Assembly (NCBI GenBank): GCA_964581115.1
Contig: CAZOMY010000013.1
Location: forward strand, 13,788-77,787
Origin: 2-02-FULL-55-14 sp964581115
GTDB lineage: Bacteria; Bacteroidota; Ignavibacteria; UBA10030
Reading direction: 5' to 3'
Length of the DNA stretch: 64,000 bases
A model generated the notes under the pieces. The model was given only the letters and a program-made list of their open reading frames with translations, was not told the origin of the DNA and ran no database searches. Of the stretch, positions 16,207 to 25,202 are shown in pieces; the stretch's first letter is position 1, and every line of letters starts with the position of its first letter. The position numbers and the translations under genes are program-made.

Positions 16207-17721
16207 ATGTCGCCCGTCCGTTTCCTTTGCCTGCTGGTCCGCAGCCTCCCGACCCTTCTGATGGTCGTGCCGCTCGCGGCGCAACGTTCGCCCTTCCCAG
16301 GATTTGAATCGACCGTCGAGAAGGCTCTTCGGGACTGGAAGGTACCCGGCGCGGCGATCGCCATTATCAAGGACGACGCTGTCGTCTACGAGCGCGGCTT
16401 CGGCGTGCGGACGTTGGGCACGAATGACAGGGTCGACCAGCATACGGTCTTCTCGATCGCCTCGACGACGAAAGCGATGACGGCCGCTTGTCTCGGGATG
16501 CTCGTCGATGAGGGGAAGCTCTCGTGGGACGATCCTGTGACGAAATGGCTGCCGGAATTCGCTCTGAGCGAGCCGTACGTTTCACGCCATCTGACGGTGC
16601 GCGACCTTCTGACGCATCGCAGCGGACTTCCACGCGGCGACATGCTTTGGTACGGCTCGGGCTATGATCGCGCGGAGATCCTCCGGAGGGTTCGGAACCT
16701 TCAGCCCGCATGGGGCTTCAGATCCCGGTATGGCTACCAGAACATCATGTACATGGCGGCGGGGGAGGTGGTCCGGGCGGTCAGCGGCATGTCATGGGAC
16801 GCTTTCATGAAGGAGCGCTTGTTCATTCCTCTCGGCATGATGCGCAGTTCGACGAGCGTCGCTGCGCTGGAGGACATGACGAACGTGGCGACGCCGCACG
16901 AGGAGATCGATGACACAGTGCGTGCCGTGCGGTGGCCGAACTACGACAACATCGGCGGCGCCGGGTCGGTCAACTCCACGGCACACGATATGGCGCAGTG
17001 GGCCCGACTGATCCTGAACGGCGGCCTGTATGACGGCAAGCGGCTGTTGCAGGAAAAGACCGTTGAAGAACTGACGGCGCCGCAGATGATCAACCGTCTC
17101 GATTCGGTCGCGCGCGCTTTGCGGCCCTCGTCTCACTTTCTCACGTACGGTCTGGGGTGGGGACTGGTCGACTACCTTGGACGAAAGATCGTCACCCACG
17201 ACGGCTGGCTGGACGGCATGCGGTGCCGCATCATGCTCGTCCCCGAAGAGAAGCTCGGCATCGTCGTTTTGTTGAACGGCCCGCGCGCCTTGCTTCACAC
17301 GGCGCTGGCGTACGAGATCGTCGACCACTATCTTGGCGCTCCGAAGAGGGATTGGAGCGCCGAGTATCTGCGGATAGCAAACGAAGAGAACCTCAGGGCG
17401 GCGGAGAGCCGGGCGAAGCGGGAAGAGAAGCGCGTCAAAGGCACTGCGCCCGCCATGCCGTTGCTGGCGTATGTCGGCACCTACCGGAGCGAGCTCTACG
17501 GAGATGTGGCAGTTCAACTGGAACGCGGCGCGCTGGTCATCAGGTACGGATCGATGTACGTCGGCGACCTGGCGCACCGGCACTATGAGACGTTTCAGGC
17601 CAACTGGCGCGACCGAGTGCTGGGTTGGGATGAAGTGATGTTCACGCACGGTTTCGACGGAACGGTGGCGGGATTGGAATGGAGCGGCGTGGGATCGTTC
17701 GCGAAGCGCACGGGCCCGTAG
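16207..17721 (+). CDS. Class C beta-lactamase-family serine hydrolase, exported
   Basis: 504 residues with a signal peptide (LCLLVRSLPTLLMVVPLAAQ). The beta-lactamase/transpeptidase fold occupies about 25-380. The nucleophile motif is S86-T-T-K89, the second motif is YQN in YGYQNIMYMAA, and HDGWLDG replaces the KTG box. The remaining C-terminal domain (from about 415, LAYVGTYRSELYGDVAVQL) resembles DUF3471, as in many esterase/peptidase-like members. It is probably a periplasmic or secreted esterase or D-amino peptidase; true beta-lactam resistance is not implied. ATG 16207 was preferred because an upstream ATG lies within the terminator and promoter. Confidence 0.9.
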   Translation: MSPVRFLCLLVRSLPTLLMVVPLAAQRSPFPGFESTVEKALRDWKVPGAAIAIIKDDAVVYERGFGVRTLGTNDRVDQHTVFSIASTTKAMTAACLGMLVDEGKLSWDDPVTKWLPEFALSEPYVSRHLTVRDLLTHRSGLPRGDMLWYGSGYDRAEILRRVRNLQPAWGFRSRYGYQNIMYMAAGEVVRAVSGMSWDAFMKERLFIPLGMMRSSTSVAALEDMTNVATPHEEIDDTVRAVRWPNYDNIGGAGSVNSTAHDMAQWARLILNGGLYDGKRLLQEKTVEELTAPQMINRLDSVARALRPSSHFLTYGLGWGLVDYLGRKIVTHDGWLDGMRCRIMLVPEEKLGIVVLLNGPRALLHTALAYEIVDHYLGAPKRDWSAEYLRIANEENLRAAESRAKREEKRVKGTAPAMPLLAYVGTYRSELYGDVAVQLERGALVIRYGSMYVGDLAHRHYETFQANWRDRVLGWDEVMFTHGFDGTVAGLEWSGVGSFAKRTGP

Positions 17722-17751
17722 TCCAACATCGACCTTGATCAAGGCCAACAC

Positions 17752-19728
17752 ATGAGAACACGCGTCCATATCCTTCTCTTTGGTCTGGCGGTCATCGCCG
17801 TCGCAGCCACGGCCCAGACCATCTTCCCGACTCCGCTGAGCCCGCGCAACGCCAACTACGCCATCGACGTGACGCTCGACGTCGAGAAGAAGACCCTCGA
17901 CGGGCGCGAAGTGCTGGAATGGAAGAACATTTCGAGGGACCGGGTCGCCGAGCTGCAGTTCCATCTCTACCTCAACGCCTTCAAGAACACCGAGTCGACG
18001 TTCATGAAGGAATCGGGCGGCCAGAGCCGGGGCATTCCGGCCTCGTCGAACGATTGGGGATGGACGAACGTCACCCGCATGGAAACGGCCGACGGTGCGG
18101 ACCTGTTGGCTCAGGCCACCTTCATTCAGCCGGACGACGGCAACGTGCACGACCGGACGGTGCTACGCGTACCTTTGCCAAGGCCGGTGCGTCCCGGCGA
18201 GACGATCAAGGTCTTCATCGAGTTCCAAGCACGTCTTCCAAAGGTGTTCGCCCGGACCGGTTACGTGAACAACTACTTTTTTGTGGCACAGTGGTTTCCA
18301 AAGATCGGCGTCTGGGAGTCGGCGGGCATGCGTGGTCGAGCAACCGCCGGCTGGAACTGCCATCAGTTCCACTCGAATTCCGAGTTCTACGCCGATTACG
18401 GGGTCTACGACGTGAGCATGACGGTGCCGAAGGGTTACGTGCTGGGCGCGACGGGCGTGCTGCAGCACCTCAAGGAGCATCCCGACGGCACGATCACCCA
18501 CACGTATCGGGCCGAAGACGTGCACGACTTCGCCTGGACCTGTTCTGAGAATTATCGTGTCTTCGAGGAGACTTGGAAGCATGTGACGATCAAGCTGATG
18601 ATCCAACCCGAGCATATCGAGGCGGCGAAGGACCGCTACATGGCCTCGACAAAGGCGGCGCTGGCGTACTTCGACGAATGGCTGGGGAAGTATCCGTACC
18701 CGAACGTGACCGTCGTCGACCCGCCCATCTATGCCATGGGCGCCGGGGGAATGGAGTATCCGACGCTCATCACCGGCGGAGCGGCTAAGTACCTCCCGGC
18801 CGGTATCCGCGGAACAGAGATCGTGACGGTCCATGAGTTCGGTCACCAGTACTGGTATGGACTCGTCGGAAGCAATGAATTCGAGGAGGCCTGGATGGAC
18901 GAAGGCTTCAACCAGTACTCCGAGACCCGCATCATGGACGAGACGTACGGCGTGTCGACCGGAGCGATTGACGTGGCCGGCTTTCGCTCCGGGGACGCTG
19001 AGCAGGCGCGGGATGGCTACGTGACCATGGCGAATCCAAAGGTGGCCCCCATCGACACGGTGTCGTGGGGATTCCCGGGCGGCTCGTACAGCCCGATCAC
19101 CTACAGCAAGACGGCGACGTGGCTGATCACGCTCGAGCGGATCATCGGCCGGACGGCGATGGATGAGGCCATGCGGACCTATTTCCAGCGCTGGAAGTTC
19201 CGTCATCCTGGACGCGCCGATTTTGAAGCCGTCGTCAACGAAACGGTGCGGAAGCACCATGGCAACCGCTTCGGACCTTCGATGGACTGGTTCTTCTCGC
19301 AGATGCTGGACGGCACCGACGTGTGCGACTACGCCGTCCTCGGCGTCAACAGCCGGCGTGTTGCTGCGCCCCGGGGCGAAGGCATCGACACCGCCGGTGC
19401 AGGGTCGCGTCCGCGTCTGTTCGAGACCACGGTTACGGTCCACCGTGAGGGTGAGGTGCGACTGCCGGTGGATATCCTGGTCACTTTCACTGATGGCTTC
19501 GCAGAGCTCGTGCCATGGGAAGGACAGGAACGGGTCAAGGTGCTGAGATTCGTTCGTGAACACGAGGTGGTCATGGCAAGCGTCGACCCCGAGCACAAGC
19601 TCTGGGTTGACACGAACTTTGGGAACAATTCCCGATCGATGGAGGTCAGCTCTGCACCGATCTGGAAGTACGCCATCAAGGCGCTCTATTGGATGCAGAA
19701 TGTTGTACAGTATACCGCCATCTTCTGA
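17752..19728 (+). CDS. M1-family metallopeptidase, exported
   Basis: 658 residues with an N-terminal signal peptide ending near ATAQ. The gluzincin site is complete: H361-E-F-G-H365 with E384 eighteen residues later (HEXXH-X18-E), and the substrate-binding segment MGAGGMEYPT at about 328-337. Such enzymes trim N-terminal residues from peptides using zinc; export suggests a periplasmic or surface role. The C-terminus after the catalytic domain is short and lacks a recognisable type IX sorting tail. It follows the serine hydrolase by 30 bases and precedes a membrane protein by 12, so the three may be one transcript. Confidence 0.92.
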   Translation: MRTRVHILLFGLAVIAVAATAQTIFPTPLSPRNANYAIDVTLDVEKKTLDGREVLEWKNISRDRVAELQFHLYLNAFKNTESTFMKESGGQSRGIPASSNDWGWTNVTRMETADGADLLAQATFIQPDDGNVHDRTVLRVPLPRPVRPGETIKVFIEFQARLPKVFARTGYVNNYFFVAQWFPKIGVWESAGMRGRATAGWNCHQFHSNSEFYADYGVYDVSMTVPKGYVLGATGVLQHLKEHPDGTITHTYRAEDVHDFAWTCSENYRVFEETWKHVTIKLMIQPEHIEAAKDRYMASTKAALAYFDEWLGKYPYPNVTVVDPPIYAMGAGGMEYPTLITGGAAKYLPAGIRGTEIVTVHEFGHQYWYGLVGSNEFEEAWMDEGFNQYSETRIMDETYGVSTGAIDVAGFRSGDAEQARDGYVTMANPKVAPIDTVSWGFPGGSYSPITYSKTATWLITLERIIGRTAMDEAMRTYFQRWKFRHPGRADFEAVVNETVRKHHGNRFGPSMDWFFSQMLDGTDVCDYAVLGVNSRRVAAPRGEGIDTAGAGSRPRLFETTVTVHREGEVRLPVDILVTFTDGFAELVPWEGQERVKVLRFVREHEVVMASVDPEHKLWVDTNFGNNSRSMEVSSAPIWKYAIKALYWMQNVVQYTAIF

Positions 19729-19740
19729 CCGGAGACGTCC

Positions 19741-20796
19741 ATGACCCCCATCTCGACCATGACGATCCTGGCAAACAGCATGCGAACGCTTGTGCGTCGC
19801 TGGCCGGTGCTCTTGACCCTGTATGGCTTGACCTTCCTGCTTGTGTTGCCGGTTGTCCTGGCCTTCCGTTCAACGCTGGCCTCGGCCCTCCTCGGGAATC
19901 CCGACACGGAACGTCTGCTCGAGGGCTTCAGCTTCACGATGTACACCGACTTCATGTCGTCGAACCGAGGCGCCGTCGACCTCTTCCAAAGGACTGCAGG
20001 ACCATACGTGCTTGTTTCGATCATCCTGCACGGCATCTTCGGCGCGGGGGTCGTGGCCGCGATGGCCGGAGAGGGGAGCGTGGCTGAGTTCATGAAAGCC
20101 GCTGGACTGTACCTCAGCCGATCGATAAGGCTCGTTCTCTATGCGGTCACCGTCGGTGGGCTCTTCCTCGTGATCTGGGCGTTCGCGCTAGGCGCCGTCT
20201 GGAACGCGATGACCTCCGGACCGGCGATCGAGCCCCAGTACCTCACTGCCGCGATCGTGGTCGTTTCGCTTTTTCTCTTGCCGGTCGCGGTTCTGTCGCT
20301 GGCCACCGAATACGGACGCGTGATGATCGTGCGTGAGAACCGGCGTTCGGTCTTCGTCTCGTTGTTGGAGGGCTTCCGGTTCGTCTTTCGGCATCCTGTC
20401 CGGATGTTCTTCCAGCATGGCGTGATCCTCCTGATGATGACGGTCTTCGTGATCCTGTACTGGCTGATCGAGGCCGAGATCGGCATGACGACGGTTGGAG
20501 GGATCGTTGCGATGCTCCTTATCCAGCAGGCCAGCATCATCCTGCGGGTTGGTGTGCGGGCATGGCATACCGCTTCGGCCGTCGCGCTCGTCGATGCGCT
20601 GACCCCGGAGGTCCCACTCTCGAGTACGCCGTCTCCAGCGTCGGTCGTTTCGACAGCATCCTCCACCCAGCCCGAGATCATCCAGAGCGCGCCGCTCCCC
20701 GTGGCACAACCAGAGAAACAACCGGTCCGACGCAAAAAGGCCCTCGGCGTGCGTCGGACGGTCAAGCGACCGGTCCGTCGGCGCACATCGCGGTAA
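19741..20796 (+). CDS. Predicted six-helix inner-membrane protein, function unknown
   Basis: 351 residues with about six hydrophobic helices: near 20-42, 80-103, 120-143, 155-178, 218-240 and 250-270. The C-terminal tail is soluble, rich in Pro/Ser/Thr and ends in a strongly basic stretch (KKALGVRRTV, then RRRTSR). I do not recognise a family; the overall shape resembles uncharacterised integral membrane proteins of the YihY/DUF4013 kind, but no motif supports either. GGAGA precedes the ATG. Position 12 bases after the M1 peptidase suggests co-expression. A perfect terminator hairpin follows. Confidence 0.75.
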   Translation: MTPISTMTILANSMRTLVRRWPVLLTLYGLTFLLVLPVVLAFRSTLASALLGNPDTERLLEGFSFTMYTDFMSSNRGAVDLFQRTAGPYVLVSIILHGIFGAGVVAAMAGEGSVAEFMKAAGLYLSRSIRLVLYAVTVGGLFLVIWAFALGAVWNAMTSGPAIEPQYLTAAIVVVSLFLLPVAVLSLATEYGRVMIVRENRRSVFVSLLEGFRFVFRHPVRMFFQHGVILLMMTVFVILYWLIEAEIGMTTVGGIVAMLLIQQASIILRVGVRAWHTASAVALVDALTPEVPLSSTPSPASVVSTASSTQPEIIQSAPLPVAQPEKQPVRRKKALGVRRTVKRPVRRRTSR

Positions 20797-20820
20797 GGGC
20801 GCTTGCGTTCCTGCGAACTC

Positions 20821-20856
20821 AAGGCGGCCTTCTGTGCCGGAGGCCGCCTTTTCCTT
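20821..20856 (+). terminator. Rho-independent terminator
   Basis: Perfect 10-bp stem AAGGCGGCCT (20821-20830) / AGGCCGCCTT (20841-20850) with a T-rich tail. Confidence 0.88.
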
Positions 20857-20879
20857 TCATCCTCATTTTCCTATTTTTG
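20849..20879 (+). promoter_or_regulatory. Promoter of the paa operon, TTT-N20-TATTTTTG
   Basis: TATTTTTG at 20872-20879 is a perfect Bacteroidota -7 element (TAnnTTTG); the -33 position holds TTT rather than TTG, 20 bases upstream. Predicted leader about 20 bases, with TTGGAGG as ribosome site. Confidence 0.55.
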
Positions 20880-20905
20880 CGTGTCCACCCACGTTGGAGG
20901 TCTGC

Positions 20906-21826
20906 ATGGCGGAGATGACCGAAGAGGCACGCCTGGCCGAGTTCGAGGCACGGATCGATCGGGGCGAGAAGATCGAGCCGGGAGATTGGATGCCCGAGGC
21001 CTACCGGCAAAACCTGATCCGCATGATCAGCCAGCATGCACACAGCGAGATCGTCGGTCAACTGCCGGAAGGGAAGTGGATCCCGTACGCTCCGGGATTC
21101 CGGCGCAAGCTGACGCTCATCGCAAAGGTGCAAGATGAGGCGGGTCACGGCCAGCTGCTGTACTCTGCCGCCGAAACGCTCGGCAAGACACGCGAATCGA
21201 TGCTGGAGGAGCTGCTGAGCGGGAAAGCCAAGTATGCCAACGTGTTCAACTACCCCACGCCGCATTGGGCCGATGTCGGCGTCATCGGGTGGCTGGTCGA
21301 CACGGCGGCCGTCATCAATCAGACGATGCTCGCCCAGAGTTCCTACGGTCCGTATGCACGCGCCATGCGACGGATCTGCTACGAAGAATCGTTCCACATC
21401 AAGCAAGGCTACGATGCCGTCGCAGCCATGGCCCGTGGAACGGCAGCGCAACGATCGGCCGCTCAGGAAGCGATCAACCGCTGGTGGTACCCGACACTCA
21501 TGATGTCCGGTCCGCCCGACGGCCTTTCGATCCACTCGAAGCTGGCGCTGCGCTGGCGCATCAAGACCAAATCGAACGAGCAGGTCCGGCAGGAGTTCGT
21601 CGATCATATCGTTCCGCAGATCCGTGCGCTGGGTCTGACGGTGCCCGATCCCGATTGCACCTTCGACCCGGCCACAGGACACCATCGCTACACGCAGCCC
21701 GACTGGGAGGAATTGAAGCGGGTGGTTAGCGGCGACGGTCCGTGCAACCGCGAACGTCTGGAGGCCCGCCGGAGAGCGCATGACGAAGGGCGCTGGGTTC
21801 GTGAGGCGCTGCAGGTGGCGTCATGA
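20906..21826 (+). CDS. paaA: Phenylacetyl-CoA 1,2-epoxidase catalytic subunit PaaA
   Basis: 306 residues, the usual PaaA length. It is a ferritin-like di-iron oxygenase subunit: HAHSEIVGQLPEGKW near the start, KVQDEAGHGQLLYSA with the DEAGH iron ligands, and RICYEESFHIKQGYD with the second carboxylate/His set. It epoxidises phenylacetyl-CoA with O2 as part of PaaABC. ATG 20906 follows GGAGG at the right distance; an upstream in-frame ATG lies inside the terminator. Its stop overlaps the paaB start (ATGA), the first of three such overlaps or near overlaps in the operon. Confidence 0.95.
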   Translation: MAEMTEEARLAEFEARIDRGEKIEPGDWMPEAYRQNLIRMISQHAHSEIVGQLPEGKWIPYAPGFRRKLTLIAKVQDEAGHGQLLYSAAETLGKTRESMLEELLSGKAKYANVFNYPTPHWADVGVIGWLVDTAAVINQTMLAQSSYGPYARAMRRICYEESFHIKQGYDAVAAMARGTAAQRSAAQEAINRWWYPTLMMSGPPDGLSIHSKLALRWRIKTKSNEQVRQEFVDHIVPQIRALGLTVPDPDCTFDPATGHHRYTQPDWEELKRVVSGDGPCNRERLEARRRAHDEGRWVREALQVAS

Positions 21827-22104
21827 CCGACACACAGTGGCCGACCTGGGAGGTGTTCCATCAGACGAAACGCGGCGACCCGCATGAACACGTCGGGTCG
21901 GTCCATGCGCCCGATGCCGCGATGGCCCTCCAGATGGCCCGCGATCAGTTCGCGCGCCGGCTGAAGTGCTCAAGTCTCTGGGTCGTCCGCACGGGCGACA
22001 TTACGATGACAGACTACCAGGACGCCAACTTCTTCGCCCGGACGACCGACAAGAGTTACCGCGATCCCAAAGCTTTCGACGCCCCCGAGAGACTCCACCC
22101 ATGA
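21823..22104 (+). CDS. paaB: Phenylacetyl-CoA epoxidase subunit PaaB
   Basis: 93 residues, the normal small size for PaaB. The opening WPTWEVFHQTKRGDPHEHVG and the segment GSVHAPDAAMALQMARD are characteristic. PaaB is a structural subunit that bridges PaaAC heterodimers. It overlaps both neighbours by four bases (ATGA), so expression of A, B and C is translationally coupled. Confidence 0.95.
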   Translation: MTDTQWPTWEVFHQTKRGDPHEHVGSVHAPDAAMALQMARDQFARRLKCSSLWVVRTGDITMTDYQDANFFARTTDKSYRDPKAFDAPERLHP

Positions 22105-22871
22105 GCTCGAATGCGCCGCTCATTGAATTGCTCACGGCGTTAGCCGACGACGAATTCATTCTCGGCCATCGCGATTCGGAATGGACAGGCCATGCGCCCA
22201 TTCTGGAAGAGGACATCGCATTCTCGAACATCGCCCAGGATGAGATCGGTCACAGTCTCATCTGGTATCAGTTGCTCGAAGCGCTCACCGGACAGACGCC
22301 CGACCAGGCCGCCTTTCTGCGGCCGGCGAAGGATCTTCGCTGCTGCCGATTCGTTTCGTATCCGAAAGGCGATTTTGCCTACACTGTCGTGCGACAGTAT
22401 CTCTTCGATGAAGCCGAACAGGTCCGGCTGGCGGCCTTTGGCGAGAGCTCGTATGAACCTCTGCGACGGGCGGCGGCAAAGATGCTTCCGGAAGAGGCCT
22501 ACCATCTGCTCCACACCAAGGGTCTCGTCGAACGTCTCGGCAGGGCGACTGAGGAGAGCCACCGGCGGATGCAGGCGGCCGTCGACGCGGCCTTTCCTCA
22601 AGCGCTCGGGCTCTTCGAGACCCTCTCGTCTGAGAAGGCATTGATCGACGCCGGAGTCTTCCCCGGTCATCGAGAGCTCCAGCGGAGGTGGAGCGAGCAA
22701 GTCGTTCCCGTCCTCGTGACGGCGACGATCGGTCCGCCGGTCGATGCTTCGGGCAGAAATCTCGTCGAGGCTGATCTAGGCGGCCGAAAAGGGGCCCACA
22801 CCCCCTATCTCCTCGAGGCGGTGTCCGACCTGCAGCGCGTCTACTTGTCTGAGCCGGGAGCGGTATGGTGA
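22101..22871 (+). CDS. paaC: Phenylacetyl-CoA epoxidase structural subunit PaaC
   Basis: 256 residues with the ferritin-like helical pattern of PaaC: ADDEFILGHRDSEWTGHAP, FSNIAQDEIGHSLIWYQLL and DEAEQVRLAAF. PaaC is the non-catalytic partner that stabilises PaaA. ATG 22101 was chosen because it overlaps the paaB stop (ATGA) and begins directly at the family's N-terminus; a longer open frame upstream only shadows paaB. Confidence 0.94.
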   Translation: MSSNAPLIELLTALADDEFILGHRDSEWTGHAPILEEDIAFSNIAQDEIGHSLIWYQLLEALTGQTPDQAAFLRPAKDLRCCRFVSYPKGDFAYTVVRQYLFDEAEQVRLAAFGESSYEPLRRAAAKMLPEEAYHLLHTKGLVERLGRATEESHRRMQAAVDAAFPQALGLFETLSSEKALIDAGVFPGHRELQRRWSEQVVPVLVTATIGPPVDASGRNLVEADLGGRKGAHTPYLLEAVSDLQRVYLSEPGAVW

Positions 22872-23356
22872 ATCCCGCGTCAGCACACGAGAAAGTGTGG
22901 GAGATCCTCCGAACGGTGCCCGACCCGGAGATCCCGGTAATCAGTCTCGTGGACCTCGGCGTCGTCCGGTCGGTACATCTGGAGGGGAAAGGCGTGGAGG
23001 TGATCATTCGCCCTACCTTCAGCGGCTGCCCCGCGATGGAGCACATGCGGGCCGAGGTCGAGCGCGCATTGCACGAAGAGGGCTACGAGCCGGTGAAGGT
23101 TGTGATCGACCGCTTGAGCTCGTGGTCGACGAACGAATTGAGCGAGTCGGCCCGTCGGCGTCTGACGGCGATCGGCATCGCCCCTCCTCCGAAGGCGACG
23201 GGGGATCTCGCGGCAGATCTAGCTCGCCCAGTTGATTGCCCGCTCTGCGGCTCGGGCGATACGCATCTCGACAGCGCATTTGGTGCGACCTTATGCAAGC
23301 AGATCTTTCGTTGTCGCTCATGCCGCCAGTCGTTCGAGCGCTTCAAGCCTCTCTGA
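22865..23356 (+). CDS. paaD: PaaD (PaaJ), phenylacetyl-CoA epoxidase maturation protein
   Basis: 163 residues. The N-terminal half is a MIP18/DUF59 domain (VPDPEIPVISLVDLGVVRSV, FSGCPAMEHM). The C-terminus carries a four-cysteine zinc or Fe-S ribbon (CPLCGSGDTH...CRSCRQSFERF), the usual PaaD arrangement. PaaD is needed for assembly of the epoxidase, probably for its metal or Fe-S cofactors. The start overlaps the paaC stop by seven bases. The usual next gene, paaE (ferredoxin-type reductase), is absent; an unrelated Sua5 gene follows. Confidence 0.94.
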   Translation: MVNPASAHEKVWEILRTVPDPEIPVISLVDLGVVRSVHLEGKGVEVIIRPTFSGCPAMEHMRAEVERALHEEGYEPVKVVIDRLSSWSTNELSESARRRLTAIGIAPPPKATGDLAADLARPVDCPLCGSGDTHLDSAFGATLCKQIFRCRSCRQSFERFKPL

Positions 23357-23515
23357 CAGAGAGATGGATCATTCGTTTGATTTCCAACGATGCACCACTA
23401 AGAATGGCAGGAACGCTGGGGAAGCTAACAAGAGAGTGAGATGTGGTTTGAATGAGCAGTGGGCTTCTGACCTGCCCGGCGACCAATGAGTTCGGTTGAT
23501 GAGGTGTCATCGTAA

Positions 23516-23532
23516 CTCACACTCCGTGTGAG
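23516..23532. other. Short hairpin between paaD and the Sua5 gene
   Basis: CTCACAC (23516-23522), TCC loop, GTGTGAG (23526-23532). A 7-bp perfect stem without a T tract, 21 bases before the downstream start; it could be an operator or a weak terminator. The rest of the 196-base gap shows nothing further. Confidence 0.45.
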
Positions 23533-23552
23533 CGATTCGGCTCAGCTGTAAC

Positions 23553-24590
23553 GTGCTTCGCTCTGATCCCCCCGTGCCTGAGACCCGCCTCATACGCGTA
23601 GATCCGATTGCACCCGATCCTTCCATCATCGAGGATGCCTGCCGTGTACTCTCGGGTGGCGGGCTTGTGGCCTTTCCGACGGAGACGGTCTACGGGCTTG
23701 GCGCCGATGCCATGAATGCCGATGCGGTCCGCTCGGTGTTCTCCGCGAAGGGTCGTCCCGCCGACAATCCCCTCATCGTCCACCTATCCGACGCATCGCA
23801 GATCGGGATGGTGGCAACGGATGTCCCGGCCTCAGCTCGACGGCTGGCCGCCAGATTCTGGCCGGGGCCGATCACGCTCGTCGTGCCGGCGCGGATCGAC
23901 GTGCCGAAAGAAGTGAGGGCCGGACTACCGACGGTGGCCGTGCGCGTTCCCGATCACCCCGTGCCTCGAGAGATCGTACGATGTCTCGGTCGGGGACTTG
24001 TTGGGCCGAGCGCCAATCTCTCGGGACGTCCGTCGCCCACGACCGGCGCCCATGTCATGGACGATCTTCGAGGCGTGGTCGACCTGATCCTGGACGCCGG
24101 GCCGACCCGCATCGGGATCGAATCGACGGTCGTGGACGTGACGGTCGATCCCCCGGCCATTCTGCGCGAGGGAGGCATCAGCCATGACGAATTGCTGTCG
24201 GAACTGGGGGCGGTGCGAACGCCGGACGAGGTGACGCTGCTGCGTCGTGCACCGGGGACCCGTCACCGACACTATGCGCCTTCGGCGAAGCTGGTGTTGG
24301 TCCCTCCCGGAGACGAACAACGGCTGCAACGGGCGGTCGATGATGCCCGGGCGGAAGGCGGACCGACGGGGGTTATCGTCCACACTTTCGACCTTCCGGT
24401 GAAGCGGGCCGACGTGGTGGTCCGTGTGGCGGGCGACGAGTCGTCATATGCCCATCAATTGTATGCCACTCTGCGTGCGCTCGATGCACGAGGTATCAAG
24501 GTGATCGTGGTCGAGTCTGTTCCCGGCTCCGGGCTTTGGCGAACGATCGCTGACCGGCTGCGCCGCGCGGCCGAGCCCCCGGCCGCGTGA
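23553..24590 (+). CDS. Threonylcarbamoyl-AMP synthase, long Sua5 form
   Basis: 345 residues, so the two-domain Sua5 type rather than short TsaC/YrdC. The N-terminal YrdC domain shows GGLVAFPTETVYGLGADA, KGRPADNPLIVH and VGPSANLSGRPSPT; the C-terminal Sua5 domain begins after APGTRHRHYAP. The enzyme makes threonylcarbamoyl-AMP from threonine, bicarbonate and ATP for the universal t6A37 modification of ANN-decoding tRNAs. Start codon is GTG; an in-frame GTG seven codons later is equally plausible and neither has a clear ribosome site. Stands apart from the paa operon. Confidence 0.93.
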   Translation: MLRSDPPVPETRLIRVDPIAPDPSIIEDACRVLSGGGLVAFPTETVYGLGADAMNADAVRSVFSAKGRPADNPLIVHLSDASQIGMVATDVPASARRLAARFWPGPITLVVPARIDVPKEVRAGLPTVAVRVPDHPVPREIVRCLGRGLVGPSANLSGRPSPTTGAHVMDDLRGVVDLILDAGPTRIGIESTVVDVTVDPPAILREGGISHDELLSELGAVRTPDEVTLLRRAPGTRHRHYAPSAKLVLVPPGDEQRLQRAVDDARAEGGPTGVIVHTFDLPVKRADVVVRVAGDESSYAHQLYATLRALDARGIKVIVVESVPGSGLWRTIADRLRRAAEPPAA

Positions 24591-24598
24591 ACGGAAGG

Positions 24599-24629
24599 TT
24601 CATTCTCTCACGGTTTTTGGGTATATTAA
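24599..24629 (+). promoter_or_regulatory. Promoter of the purE operon, TTC-N20-TATATTAA
   Basis: TATATTAA at 24622-24629 with a TTC (one mismatch to TTG) exactly 20 bases upstream; the same -7 octamer occurs before the serine palmitoyltransferase-like gene. Confidence 0.45.
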
Positions 24630-24668
24630 ATACTTTACGCATTGTTCCCATCCTTCTGACAGGTGAGC

Positions 24669-25202
24669 ATGCCGCATCGAGCCCAACGATTCAGCAAGGC
24701 CGTCAAGCGACAACCCCGACGTGCAGCGAGGAGCCCCCTCGTCGGCATTGTCATGGGCAGCGTCTCCGACGCCGAAACCATGGAGGGGGCCCGCCAGGTC
24801 CTGAAGGTGTTCGGCGTACCGCATGAGTTCCGCGTTGTGTCCGCGCACCGCACTCCGGACCAGATGTTTGCATATGCTTCCCAGGCGGCGGCTCGCGGGC
24901 TCAAGGTCATCATCGCCGGAGCCGGCGGGGCCGCCCATCTCCCGGGAATGATCGCATCGAAGACCGTTCTCCCCGTCATCGGAGTCCCCGTCCAATCGAA
25001 GGCCCTGCACGGCCTCGACTCGTTGCTTTCCATCGTCCAGATGCCGGCCGGCGTCCCCGTCGCCACTGTGGCCATCGGCAATGCGACGAACGCCGGACTG
25101 CTGGCCGTCCGCATGCTTGCCGCGGGGGACCAACGGTTGCAGGCGCGTCTGGCCGACTATGCCGACCGGATGCGCAACCGGGTGTTGACCTCCAGGGTAT
25201 GA
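24669..25202 (+). CDS. purE: N5-carboxyaminoimidazole ribonucleotide mutase PurE
   Basis: 177 residues; the core starts at LVGIVMGSVSDAETM after a basic 20-residue extension. SAHRTPDQM with the catalytic His, AGAGGAAHLPGMIAS and PVQSKALHGLDSLLSIVQMP give a class I PurE, which needs PurK. It moves the carboxylate of N5-CAIR to C4 in purine synthesis. ATG 24669 has AGGTGAG just upstream; a GTG two codons earlier is less likely. Its stop overlaps the purK start (ATGA). Confidence 0.95.
   Translation: MPHRAQRFSKAVKRQPRRAARSPLVGIVMGSVSDAETMEGARQVLKVFGVPHEFRVVSAHRTPDQMFAYASQAAARGLKVIIAGAGGAAHLPGMIASKTVLPVIGVPVQSKALHGLDSLLSIVQMPAGVPVATVAIGNATNAGLLAVRMLAAGDQRLQARLADYADRMRNRVLTSRV

Noticed and set aside
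16207..17721. Antibiotic-resistance beta-lactamase
   Set aside because: The KTG box is replaced by HDG and a DUF3471-like C-terminal domain is present, which points to the broad serine hydrolase group rather than a resistance enzyme.
16792..18150. A 452-codon minus-strand open frame spanning the serine hydrolase and M1 peptidase genes
   Set aside because: It crosses two well-supported plus-strand genes and has shadow-like composition.
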